Assembly (NCBI RefSeq): GCF_954871325.1
Contig: NC_088776.1
Location: forward strand, 61,962,954-62,026,953
Reading direction: 5' to 3'
Origin: Gordionus sp. m RMFG-2023
Taxonomy: Eukaryota; Nematomorpha; Gordioida; Chordodea; Parachordodidae
Length of the DNA: 64,000 bases
Shown here piece after piece: positions 38,601 through 47,922 of the stretch. How positions within the stretch are numbered: position 1 is the stretch's first letter; every line of letters starts with the position of its first letter. The notes under the pieces were generated by a model. It saw only the letters and a program-made list of their open reading frames with translations. It was not told the origin of the DNA and made no database searches. Both the position numbers and the translations under genes were made by a program.

Positions 38601-40998
38601 ATAGACAGAAAGACTGGGATGCACCAGTGGTTGCTCGCTGCGTTGAAACTCTCTTATCTAGCATGCAATCTACCGACCGCACCCTATTCTCTTCCTTGCT
38701 CAATGGTACGGGACATGAGTTTCTTGAGGCCATCCCATCTACCAATCTTCAGCTTCAACTATCCAACAATGAATTTACCCATGCCATCGGCATTCGTCTA
38801 AATTGTTCCATCACTCACCCCCACATCTGCTCAGGGTGCAACTCGCCAGACTCGAAGGGTAGACATAGTTTACATTGTCGCTCCTGCAATGGACGATTCA
38901 TCAGACACAAGCAATGTAATACAATCATCCAACATGCTCTGAAATCCGCCCAAATTCCTTCCACGCTAGAACCACAGGGTCTTTTTAGATATGACGGTAA
39001 ACGTCCTGATGGGATCTCTCAAATCCCATGGAGGAGAGGCCAACTTTTGGTATGGGACTATTCCTGTATTGACCCCTTGGCCCCATCCAACCACGCCATC
39101 AACATCCTTGACCAGAAGGAACAACTTAAAATTTCTAAATACACAGAAATAATGAACGATCATTGCTTCATCCCAATCATATCAACCACTCTTGGCACCT
39201 TCGGCAAACTCGCCTTAGCATTTTTCAAAAACTTAGGATCACAAATCAGCAAACTCTCAGAAGAACCTCGAGAGGGTTTTTCGTCAACGATTATCCATAG
39301 CGATTCTCAAAGCTAATTATATCAATTTCAATGGTAGCCTTCTAGCCAAAGAGCTATCATAGACAACGCTTACGTCCCTTTTTCATTTTTGTTTCCCTGC
39401 GTCACACCATCTCCGTTCTTTTTTTTAATAGTATTATTATATATTTTTCAAACATTTTTAAATATATTAAAATTTATTATAATGAAAATTTAAATTATTA
39501 TATTTTATTTTTTTAATATTATTTTTGTTTTTCAATTTTTTTAAAAAAAATATTTTTACAAAAATATTCAAGATTAAGTTCCATATACTTATAAATATAG
39601 TAGTTTTTTTTTGATTTCTAATTTAAAAAAGAAAAATTTTTCTCACAAGAATAGTATATTTTTTTTCTATTAAAAAGTGGCTGCTGAAGGAATTGCTCTA
39701 GGTATTAATATTTGTTCTATAAAAATTATTTAGTCATCTAATAAAAACTCGATTTGAACTGGCCCATTTACTTTTTTTATAATTCGTACATAATAATATC
39801 ATAGGAAAATAAAAAGAAAAGATAAAGAAAAATATTAAAGAATAATTTCATATTTATTAAATATTTTGGAGTATAATATGATGCAATATTTGTCAAATAA
39901 ATACTGCAGTAATTTACAAATATTTAAACGAAAAAACGCAATTAAATTTAATAAAAGGAACGCGTTGCAGTTACTCGTAACCTTGTGAAAAATGAGCGCG
40001 TTACTCCAAAAAAAAGTTAATACAATACTCATTATATTAAATGTTATTAAAAAAAATTCAGTAAGTTTTTTCTTTATATATAATAAATATATTATAAAGA
40101 AAGATCTTTTTGTAATAATTTTTTAAATTTATTTTTAACAACAATTAATTTAAAAAAATTTGATCATATGAACAAGAGAGCCAAATTTCCATCTTTCGCT
40201 GTTAATCACACTTCCAACTATAGCAGAGGATAAAGTTGTTATTTATATTTAGTAGATAAAAATTTTAATAATAATATTTAAAGATTAGTATTTATTTTTT
40301 AAAATAGCCTATTAGATCATATTCAGAATCTTCATTTAGATTCTTATCAATTTTTCTATAGTGGCTAAGCTGAGTTTATTAAAGAATACAAATAAAATTA
40401 GATATTTTATTAGAAACTTACTATATTCACTTTTAAAACTTTTTAATCTTGAACCGAAAAATATTACCAATCATGGTAAACAAGTTAATTTTTTTGTATT
40501 TAGAAGTTTTTAGTTTAATTTTTACTCGGAAAAAAGAAATTGTTACTTATATATTTCTTCATTACTATATATCCTTATGGTAAATATGATCTATAACAAA
40601 TTTTTCATTAACAAAATACAATACTACACAAATATTTTGTCACAAATTTTTTATTAACTAAATACATTACAATACAATTATCGTACATATAATGTACAAA
40701 TGTTTTGTCACAAATTTTTCAATATCACTTGCTCACACACAAAGGGGAGAGGTAGGAAGTTTATTTCCAATTTTTTTAGAGGGCAGGGGATCATCTAAGG
40801 GGAGTAGGCCAGAAGATTAGGATAAATGTATTGGGAAGTTATCATTTATTAATTTTGTTTAAAGATGAAATAGAGCCAAATATATTGCTGTAAATATTTG
40901 AAAATTCGATATTTTTTTTAAATAAATCTGTTGATGTATTTTCGTTTTTTAAACTCTAAATATATTTCTCATAATTTCTTTAGAAATAGTGGAAACAA
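17650..40998 (+). CDS. Micro-exon gene, unidentified acidic protein (partial; start and end not found)
   Basis: Nine strong and four weaker exon-like blocks lie on the + strand, separated by AT-rich introns of 84 bp to several kb. Every block has AG before it and GT after it. Lengths are 12, 51, 36 or 39, 36 or 39, 15, 21, 24, 9, 18, 27, 9, 24 and 15 nt, all divisible by three. All read open when the first two bases complete a codon begun by the last base of the previous block (phase 1 at both ends), so any block can be skipped without shifting the frame. Most peptides are short and rich in Glu/Asp. Symmetrical micro-exons of this kind are known from the micro-exon genes (MEGs) of schistosomes and other flatworms, where exon skipping yields variant secreted proteins. 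Titin-like PEVK exons also use phase 1-1 but are usually longer. No signal-peptide exon, domain or homologue was recognised, so function is unknown. The join of all blocks into one transcript is inference. Confidence 0.6.
17746..17796 (+). CDS. Micro-exon (51 nt, EEVFQGIEGIEQLDILE)
   Basis: The acceptor tttttag and donor gtataatt frame an open 51-nt block, the longest of the series. Six of 17 residues are acidic, and IEG and GIE repeat internally. Sixteen sense codons with no stop in such AT-rich DNA is itself notable. Confidence 0.65.
18535..18607. repeat. G/T-run minisatellite
   Basis: Imperfect 12-15 base units of a G-rich piece followed by TTTTTT (for example GGGGTTTTTTCC), five to six copies. 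The - strand frame across it (Lys/Pro-rich) is low complexity and not a gene. Confidence 0.85.
18670..23100. other. Long AT-rich, intron-like stretch
   Basis: No gene, RNA or transposon recognised apart from a 25-bp unit repeated three times at 20761-20836. If the micro-exon gene is real this is intron. Confidence 0.5.
20761..20836 (+). repeat. 25-bp direct tandem repeat, three units
   Basis: The unit AGAATTATAGATTTTGCTTG plus AAAAA is repeated with one or two changes. Confidence 0.9.
23231..23269 (+). CDS. Micro-exon (39 or 36 nt, [A]DIIENPSAEEVQ)
   Basis: A tandem acceptor (ttttagcag) gives 39 nt from 23231 or 36 nt from 23234. Both keep frame and differ by one Ala. The donor is gtttcttt. 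About 150 bases including the exon are duplicated at 24147-24295. Confidence 0.7.
23330..23690. other. GC-richer patch of unknown nature
   Basis: Contains GGTGGCGGGCGGG near 23426, GGCGGGCCTGGGCG near 23461 and GGGTGGGTGGGGGG near 23618, unlike the AT-rich surroundings. It may be a decayed non-autonomous transposon, but no inverted ends were found. Confidence 0.35.
24250..24288 (+). CDS. Micro-exon (39 or 36 nt, [A]DIIENSSLEEIE), duplicate of the 23.2 kb exon
   Basis: Differs from 23231-23269 at 7 of 39 bases and four residues (P/S, A/L, V/I, Q/E), keeping length, phase and the ttttagcag tandem acceptor. Upstream intron sequence is also shared, so exon and flank were copied together. Confidence 0.7.
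25665..25679 (+). CDS. Micro-exon (15 nt, GEDFV)
   Basis: Acceptor attaaatag, donor gtaagatt (near-consensus). Symmetrical phase like the rest. Confidence 0.55.
26103..26200 (+). mobile_element. Fragment of the TAGTGTTGTTAA hAT-type MITE
   Basis: The left end TAGTGTTGTTAAAC and the following inner block match the complete copy at 33990. No right end found. Confidence 0.6.
26362..26382 (+). CDS. Micro-exon (21 nt, EDIESAV)
   Basis: The acceptor follows a T-run (tttttttaaag) and the donor is gtaataat. Open in phase 1-1. Confidence 0.65.
26956..26979 (+). CDS. Micro-exon (24 nt, EAEEETIQ)
   Basis: Acceptor attttatcaag, donor gtaagaaa. Five of eight residues are not just polar but four are Glu. 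Confidence 0.7.
27803..28054. other. Higher-complexity patch, possible gene or transposon fragment
   Basis: An 83-codon + strand frame exists here and the base composition is richer than the flanks, but the peptide resembles nothing I know. The - strand also shows short open segments (for example NLTPEEPTSQARYI). No splice framework or repeat partner was found. Confidence 0.25.
29350..29358 (+). CDS. Candidate micro-exon (9 nt, VAP)
   Basis: Acceptor caacaaaag, strong donor gtaagaat. Phase fits, but it ends in A rather than G and is too short to be sure. Confidence 0.3.
29493..29510 (+). CDS. Micro-exon (18 nt, EEEAVP)
   Basis: Acceptor agttatag, donor gtaggaat. Symmetrical and acidic. Confidence 0.65.
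29906..29932 (+). CDS. Micro-exon (27 nt, EVAVEGYAL)
   Basis: The acceptor tctattaag is followed by a second in-frame acceptor (aagaag), and the donor is gtaataat. Paralogous to 39678-39701. Confidence 0.7.
   Translation, partial: KWRLKDML
30905..30965 (-). mobile_element. Internal fragment of the TAGTGTTGTTAA MITE
   Basis: Reverse complement of 34000-34047 (TGAGTTAGCC...TTTTTAAAAATCG landmarks). Ends absent. Confidence 0.55.
31902..31910 (+). CDS. Candidate micro-exon (9 nt, EEL), partner of 40984
   Basis: Homologous to the 15-nt exon at 40984-40998. The position equal to that exon's acceptor has lost its AG, but an AG six bases inside restores a shorter in-frame exon with donor gtaaaatt. 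Confidence 0.45.
   Translation, partial: RN
32598..33480 (+). repeat. Repeat family A, copy 3 (truncated)
   Basis: Matches window positions 1-890 in order. It breaks off before the part seen at 3820-5600 and is followed by the hairpin at 33546. Contains no gene. Confidence 0.7.
33546..33603. repeat. GC-richer imperfect hairpin
   Basis: gctgcat...cccccta on the left pairs with taggggg...atgcagc on the right across a loop of about 25 bases. Possibly the tip of a decayed transposon. Confidence 0.5.
33990..34184 (+). mobile_element. hAT-type MITE, TAGTGTTGTTAA family, complete
   Basis: 195 bp with a perfect 8-bp target duplication, actcaact at 33982-33989 and 34185-34192. Ends TAGTGTTGTTA / TAACAACACTA are exact inverses. 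The interior has GGCTCATTTTGAGTCG and TTTTTAAAAACGG palindromes. Its first 12 bases equal the ends of the large hAT element at 45803-51389, so that element's transposase could have mobilised it. Confidence 0.93.
34880..37670 (+). repeat. Repeat family B, copy 1
   Basis: 35380-36060 matches 55740-56360 and 36400-37670 matches 56540-57790 at roughly three quarters of positions, in the same order and orientation. 34880-35010 repeats part of the 36100-36450 region. Short open stretches suggest an old element or gene, but the family is not recognised. LINE copy 2 begins at its right end. Confidence 0.65.
37672..39475 (+). mobile_element. LINE copy 2, 5'-truncated, nearly intact 3' half
   Basis: About 97% identical to copy 1 from 1673 on. 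Starts within RT motif A (LVKIDFSNAYNTL), keeps GIQQGDPLG and WYIDDG, and changes frame in a T-run near 38240. The second frame (to 39316) runs through the thumb (TGHEFLEAIPS), a zinc-knuckle CSGCNSPDSKGRHSLHC (about 38829-38879), RHKQCN, then KRPDG...LVWDYSC (about 38999-39070). This matches the RPD/D arrangement of a C-terminal restriction-like endonuclease, as in R2-type LINEs; that assignment is inferred from order and motif. No 5' coding region or target duplication seen. High identity to copy 1 suggests recent activity. Confidence 0.92.
39678..39701 (+). CDS. Micro-exon (24 nt, VAAEGIAL), partner of 29906
   Basis: The acceptor used in the partner has become aaa. The next AG three bases on gives a 24-nt exon in the same phase. 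Donor gtattaat. Confidence 0.6.
   Translation, partial: WLLKELL
40984..40998 (+). CDS. Micro-exon (15 nt, EIVET), partner of 31902
   Basis: Good acceptor atttctttag and donor gtaatatt. Phase 1 at both ends. Confidence 0.55.
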
Positions 40999-41519
40999 GT
41001 AATATTGCTTTTATTATAATAAATAATATAATCATTTTTCTTTATATATTTTTTTAAAAATAATTATTTATTCAACATTTATTTAAATTTTTTTATTTTG
41101 TGAAAAACATATTCCAGCAGTATGTATAAAATAACCCTATAAATTTTAGATAAGTGTAAACCCACATTGAGAAAATTGGCGCATATTGTTTGATTGTGAG
41201 GAATATTTAGAGCTTTATAACATGTTCATTTCAAATATATTACAATTATAGTTATCTAAGAGTAAGATAAATAATAAATTTATAAATTTTAATACGGTAT
41301 TTTAATAAATTTACCCATAAATATATCTTTTTCCAACCTTTTATTAGATTTGCTATAAATATATTATATTCGCTATTACTTTAATGGTATTAATAGTAAA
41401 AGAAACACATTATTAAATTAAAATATTTTATTAATTATACATAAAATTTGAGATTTTTTATATGAAAATAAAAACTATAGCCTCTATAAAATATTTAAAG
41501 TGACCCAAAATATATTAGC

Positions 41520-44500
41520 TTTATTTTTTTATCATATTATTAAATAATACAATAAAAACAGATATATTACATAAATTAATAATTAAAAAAATAATGTATT
41601 TATCATTATAATATGCTCAATATTTTCTTATTTATATTTTTAAACTAATCAATGTAAAGGTTAATCATAAGATCTTCATTTTTTCTAAATATTGAATTAA
41701 TATTATTGTCGCATGGGGATTCGAAATCTCCTGATTTTTATTCCTTTAACCAGGGCGATTTAAAAAATTTTTAAAAATAAAATTTAATCGGAAATGTATT
41801 CTAACATATGTAGAGTATTTACCCTGGCCAATTATACAATGAATTTTAGAACTACTTCTAATTTATTTTAATTTTATATGGAGTTTATATATAAATTAAA
41901 AATAAAATATCTTTGGGTGAAATTGGCTAAAATTTATAAAATAAATCTCATGCTAGAATATATTTCCGGTTATATTGTATTTAAAATTTTTTTTTAAATC
42001 GCCCTCGGTAAAGGATTTAAAATCAAGAGATTCGGAATCCCAATACGATATTATGTTGATATTTTACATGATTAATATATTCGTTAATATTTTATAATTA
42101 TATTAAGAGCCTCTACCAAGGAAATCAAAAAAAATCAATACACATTATTATATTTATTCTTTTATTTGTTGATGGATTGAATGTCTTTCTTTAATTATTT
42201 GTCTATATAAATTTTTTTGAATAGATTTATAATCCTATATATAATATTACTGGGCACTTTATCAAAATCTATTACATATTTAAATGTTATCAAAATAAAA
42301 AAATATATTATAATTTAATATCAGATGGTCCTGAGTATAGATGGTTCTCTTCCTCATTAATTACATTCATAATTTCGGACTTCACTTATCTTCATTTCTA
42401 AAAATGTAAATTCTAATCCGGTTAATATAGCCGAGAAAAAAAAATAAATTAACAAATTATATTTTTTTCTTATCAAATGTATTTCTTCCCTTGGATTGCA
42501 AGCGAAACTTTTAATTAAAAGAAATATATGCTGCAAAATATGAGCCCATACATCAGAGCTATAGGAATTTTTAATTTTTATAAAAAATTATTTTATAATT
42601 AATATGTTAAAATGTAATTCCTGTTTTTTGGTAATTTGACTACGTTTTTATATAAAAATTTATTTTTATTTTTATTATTTTATAGATTATGGTTATACTA
42701 AATAAACAACAAATAATTGAAAAAAATAAATATTTGTTTGATTTTAAATTATTAATAAATATGTATATGGCTACCATTTCAATCGCTCTCTATAACTTAA
42801 TTAAAAACTTTACAGTATATGAATTGGTTAGTTAAGATCATATTTCATGACAAAATTTAAAAAAAAATATTCCTGAGTAATTTAAAGATAATTACTTATA
42901 AATTGTAAATATTTTTGAAACAATGCCAGGTGTAATTTTTTTTATTTAAGGATTAATTAATTAGGTTTTAATCAATATTTAATCGTTTCTAAGGAGATAG
43001 ATAAGATTTATTCAAAGTGCGAGGGATAAATTCTTTTGTCTTTTCTTCACCCTCCCCCATCCATTTTCTTTGCATTCTGTCCGGTTACCTTCAGAGAATT
43101 CTGATTATAATAATTATTTTAAAAATTCTTATTTACCCCTTTTATTTTTACATATATTTTTTCCAAAATATGAAAAAATCTTTATATTTATGAAGTTGGC
43201 TTAAACAGATGCACTATTTCCAAAATATATTCGAATAATTTAAGGTCATTTCGTACTTTTTAGGGCTTTAATAAGCCATTCTTCAGAAATTTATTTCAAT
43301 AATTAGTGCGTATTTAGTACATTTTAATGCTTCAACCCCTTTTGTAGTTTCTAAAATAAGCATTTTATAAAAAAAAATTTGTTTGTCATATTTTAAATCG
43401 TGATTCAAAAATCTTATATATGTGTCCTTTTACCTAATTGAAAATGTTTTTGATTCTTGTGATATTACGATCTAGTTATATTTACAAAAGATATTGTTAT
43501 TATAATGCCTTTGATGAAATTTTTAACTATAGAATGTAATTATAAATAAAAAAAATTTTATAATAAATTTAAGTTTAAAATAAATCATGCTTGAAATTCT
43601 TTCCCGATTACCATATTGAAAATAAATGTGAACTAATATTATTTAAAATTCAAGTTTTGCATTAATTTGAATAATCAAGAAAGAATTTTTAATTTTAAAT
43701 AGTTTATCAAACTTATTGTATTGTTTGTAATTTAATTACTCATACAGTTTTAATATTGATGTTTATCAAATTATTTAGACCTCGGTATTGAGGAGAATTG
43801 GTGAGCAGAATGGGTCTTAGTTGTAAGGATTTAGCTCAGTTCAAATATAAGGATTTAAATAAGAATTAAACATGTAAAATGGTATATTTTTTGAATCCCA
43901 ATACAAAATTAAATGAGTGTAAAAGATGTTTTATTATAAATCTTTGTTTATATCATAAGTAAATAAAAGAAAAGAAAATATAACTGCAAACTCAAATTAA
44001 CAATTTAAAAGTTAAATTGATTCGTTAAATACAAGTAATAATAAAAAGAAAAACGGTAATAAAATAATATATTGTGACTTATCGGAAATATAATATATAT
44101 ATATATATATAGTAAATAAATTCTGTTTATATAGTGTAAAAAAAATTTCCCAAAAAATCTTTGATCGATACCTATTCCTTATTTAATCACATTTTTTAAT
44201 AAAAAATTCTTAAACTTATAATAAAATTACTACAGTTAGAAATTAGCATCCTTATTATGCAAGTGGGTAGATTAGCTACATTCTTCCTTAATTAGTTCAT
44301 CTTGCTACCTTTCTATCCGATAGAGGGGTCCATTAGTTTATAGCTAAACAACTTATTCTATCTGATCCTCTTTAAATTCTTACTCTTGTAAAAAGCGGTT
44401 TTTTCTTATATCGGTACCCCATGAATAAAAAACCTACACCGAGTCATTGATTAATGTATTAAGCAGTAAAATTGGATATATACCACCAACGATATTACTT

Positions 44501-44930
44501 TACTATCTTTAGCTCAAATAAAAAAAATGACCATCATTGTCTAGCTGGTCATAGTTTAAATGTGTTAGTTTCTTGATTTTAAAATTGTGAAGATTTCTAA
44601 TGATAAGAATTTTTTTCCAGAATTCGTTCTGTTGTGGAGAATGAGACCAAAATTTTATTCCCTCTCTATAATTATGTACACACTTCTTGATAACGTTATA
44701 AGATACAAAGTGATACTATCGTCGATATACAAAGCATGATAAAGAACGTGCAGAATTGATGATTTGAATTTCTCATCTAGTTCGAGACAAAATAAAAGTA
44801 ATCTACGATTGTTAGTATTGTGAGAGTTGAACTGCAAGTTCTTGAAATTTGGTATAACATGAGGAATGGTGAGCTATTTGATTGTAAAAATAATGCTTGT
44901 TATATGCATTTACAAAATCAATTTTGATAA
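41520..44930 (+). repeat. Repeat family A, copy 4
   Basis: The most continuous copy. Its blocks match copy 1 (1-5600), copy 2 (5735-8790) and copy 3 in the same order. The 60-codon - strand frame at 44655-44837 falls in conserved repeat sequence and is not supported as a gene. Confidence 0.7.
41706..42050. mobile_element. MITE with terminal inverted repeats of about 100 bp
   Basis: 41706-41806 and the reverse complement of 41949-42050 agree at about 85% of positions, including GGGATTC, AATCTC, TGATTTT and GGGCGATTTAAA. Copies 1 and 3 of family A lack the insert, which marks the borders. The base string atatta abuts both ends (TA or a slightly longer duplication), so Tc1/mariner-like or another TA-type family is possible. 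Non-coding. Confidence 0.85.
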
Positions 44931-45439
44931 GCTAAATATTCATGGTTATGGGCCTATTTGTAACATTAGGAACGTCTTCTTTTAGAGGTTTATTTTGTGA
45001 TAAATTTGTTGCTCATTTACTTCCCTAAAATATGAACATGAATTATATTTCTTAAAATATTTTATTCTAATTTTGGTTTCTTTATTCTATATTTCTATTC
45101 TTTTTTTTCATCTCTTTGCTCCTCTAAAACATATCTCTAACCTTCACTCAGTCGAGAAATGTTGATTAACTGGAGCTCGAGTATTTCTTCTAGTTATTAT
45201 ATTTTTTATTTTGCCTATCAAGACGGGTCATGATACTTTTCTCCTTATTCATTGATAGATAAATCAGAAATTAAGCATTTTATCAAATGTTATCCACAAA
45301 TTTACCTCTTTTTTCCCAAATTGTTTTTATTATTATGAAGTATATATTTAGTATCATATAACTAGCTAATTACCGGTCAACTCATTATTCTAGACGAGTT
45401 ATAAGCTAGTATTTGACTAAATCGAAGATTATTTATTTC

Positions 45440-45790
45440 TTATTATTGTAATTGAAATTTATTGTATAAATTTGTTTATTTATATAATAAAAAAACTTTT
45501 TATATTTTATTTACACATTTAAAAGTACAAGCATTTTATTTTTGTATATTATTAGAGTTGAAAGGTTAAAAGAAATAATATTAATATTTATAGTAAAAAA
45601 ATATTTAATTTTCGGATAAGAGCTCGTAGTTTCTAAATAAAAATTATCTTTTTTGTAAAAATAAATTAACAATTTAATTAATACTTTAAAAACATTTATT
45701 CAAATTTAATAATATAAAAATTTAGACATATTTGAAAACCTAATCTGGTACATATTAATAAAAACATAATGTTGTAAATTTATATTTTGA
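45440..45790 (+). repeat. Repeat family B fragment
   Basis: Matches 36130-36640 and 56450-56800. It is cut on the right by the end of the large hAT element at 45803. Confidence 0.6.
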
Positions 45791-45879
45791 AGGCTTTAAT
45801 GTTAGTTTTGTTAATTGGTTGGTTGTGTAAAACCCCGACCCGATGTTTGGGTCTAAATAATCGACCAAACCAGCTCTGA

Positions 45880-46078
45880 GCACGAACCCCGAGCACAGAC
45901 CCGGGGTCCAGACCCGTATTTCAGAACCGGAGTTCAGACCCGGGGTCCAGACATCGTAGTTCAGACCCGGGATTCAGACCCGGAGTTCAGACCCGGCGTT
46001 CAGACACGGGGTTCAGACCCGGGGTTCAGACCTGGGGTTCCGACCTGGGGTTCAGACCCACCTATGAATTACACCTGG
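45880..46078. repeat. 13-bp GC-rich minisatellite at the left end of the hAT element
   Basis: About 13 imperfect copies of GACCCGGGGTTCA. The same unit in inverse orientation forms 51624-51780 beyond the right end. Confidence 0.95.
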
Positions 46079-46558
46079 GGCTCGGATAAATGAAAAGTAA
46101 AAAAATAATTTCATTTTCTAATCTTAAATTAAATCTTATTCTTATCTTATTCATTCTAAATTAATAAAGCGTTTTTTTATTCTCATTTTCTTACCATTTA
46201 TGAGGACTTTCTTTTGATCAAAAATTTTTATGGTAATAAAAAAATATCAGTAAATATTCAAAAAGAGTAACCCATGCATGACGGATAAAAAATAAAAAAG
46301 TAAAATTTTATTTTAACACATATTGATATTGTAATTAAATGTGGACAATATAAAAATTCAACGTCATTCATGCATGTATAAATAATAAAAAGAAATCTAA
46401 ATTTATAATTTGTAATGAAATAATGGCCAATAAAAAGTTTTTCTTTATTATATTAAAGTTATATTCCCAATATTATATATGTCATAATATTTAAAGGGAT
46501 GTCAACTATCCAGGATCACCACGGGTTTTAAAGGTATAACTAATAAATTTGGGTTTTA

Positions 46559-46660
46559 AGTAGGTGTGTACCGATAAAACTTTTCGGAGGCCTATGATCC
46601 GATTCCCGATATTAAAATGATATCGACCGATTACCGATCCGATATCATATCTAATTTTTA
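46559..46660. repeat. CCGAT-rich cluster, probable hAT subterminal region
   Basis: Starts TAGGTGTGTACCGATAAAAC. CCGAT or its inverse occurs about five times in 90 bases, with ATATCG/CGATAT. Similar clusters bind transposase in hAT elements. No matching right end seen. Confidence 0.5.
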
Positions 46661-47922
46661 TGTCATTTAATTAAATATATTATAATGATCAGTTATAGTT
46701 TATATTCAATTCTAAAAGTATATTAAATATTTTTATTGTTAAATAACTTTTATATAAGTAACATTTATATATATAATAAATAATAAACAAATATATTATG
46801 AAATTTAATTTAACATTAAAAAATCGAATATTTCTTATTAGAAATACCAAAATTTACTTATTTATCAGAAATCAGTTTACGTTTACGGCGTTAACTGTCA
46901 AGTCAATATCACCAAATTCATTAAAAACAGATTCTGAAGAGATTATCGCACACTTTTATAAACAGAATGCGCAAAAAAATAACAATATGGCAGAATTTTA
47001 TTAATTAATTATTAATGTTAAAAAAATATGGATTTCGATTTTATTTATAAAAATAAATGATTTTAGATATAACTTTTTAAACATTTTATTTTTGTTAAAG
47101 ATGCCATTTTATGCCATTTTATATCGGATCTGATGGACAAATTAGAAGTCACTAGTTTGTCTAAGACTACCACCAATGACAATATGAAGATGATTATGAT
47201 TGAATTATTTTTTTAATTATATGACAGATATAAGTGAAAACAAGTACTTCCAGTTCCAGGTGATATATGTGATATAGATGAACCCTAATTAATTTAACAT
47301 ATTCGACGATTTATTTTTATTTATTTACTTAGAATTAACACCTATATATAAAAAAATTTTAAAAATCTAAAAATAAAAAAGTGCTATGAAACTAAACGTG
47401 AAAGGATAATAGATACCCCGTATGTTTTTCATAAACTTAAATTTTCATTTTTTTAAATTTCGCATTAATTAAAAACTAAATGATTTTTTTCTTAAATATT
47501 AATTTTTACCTTATAGATATATGTAAAGAATAAAATTACGTTAAAACATTTTAGAAAAATTGCTTTGTCCATTTTTTATAGCACTTCAATTTTTTATGGA
47601 CAAATTTTCCCCGAATCTCTCCTATTATATATTTATAGTTAATGACCAAGAATATTAATATTGAGGTTACGACGAGTACAAATATATTTATTTTCAAAAT
47701 TTAATTATAATAAAAAATATATAGAATAATATATAAAATACAATTTTAAATAATTATAGTATTTTTTCATTTTCTTGATTGTGGATATAGATTTGAATTG
47801 ATCATTATTGCATACAAATATAATAGCCTGCAAAAAATATTTAAAATATAAAATTATTATTAAATATATTTAGAAAAATATAGTTATTTATTAAAAAATA
47901 AATTATTACTATACCTTACAAA

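Larger units (their letters stand above)
39520..42600 (+). repeat. Exon module 2 of the large direct duplication
   Basis: Colinear partner of 29650-33480, with two micro-exon paralogues and the beginning of family A copy 4. It contains one MITE (41706-42050) that module 1 lacks. Confidence 0.75.
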
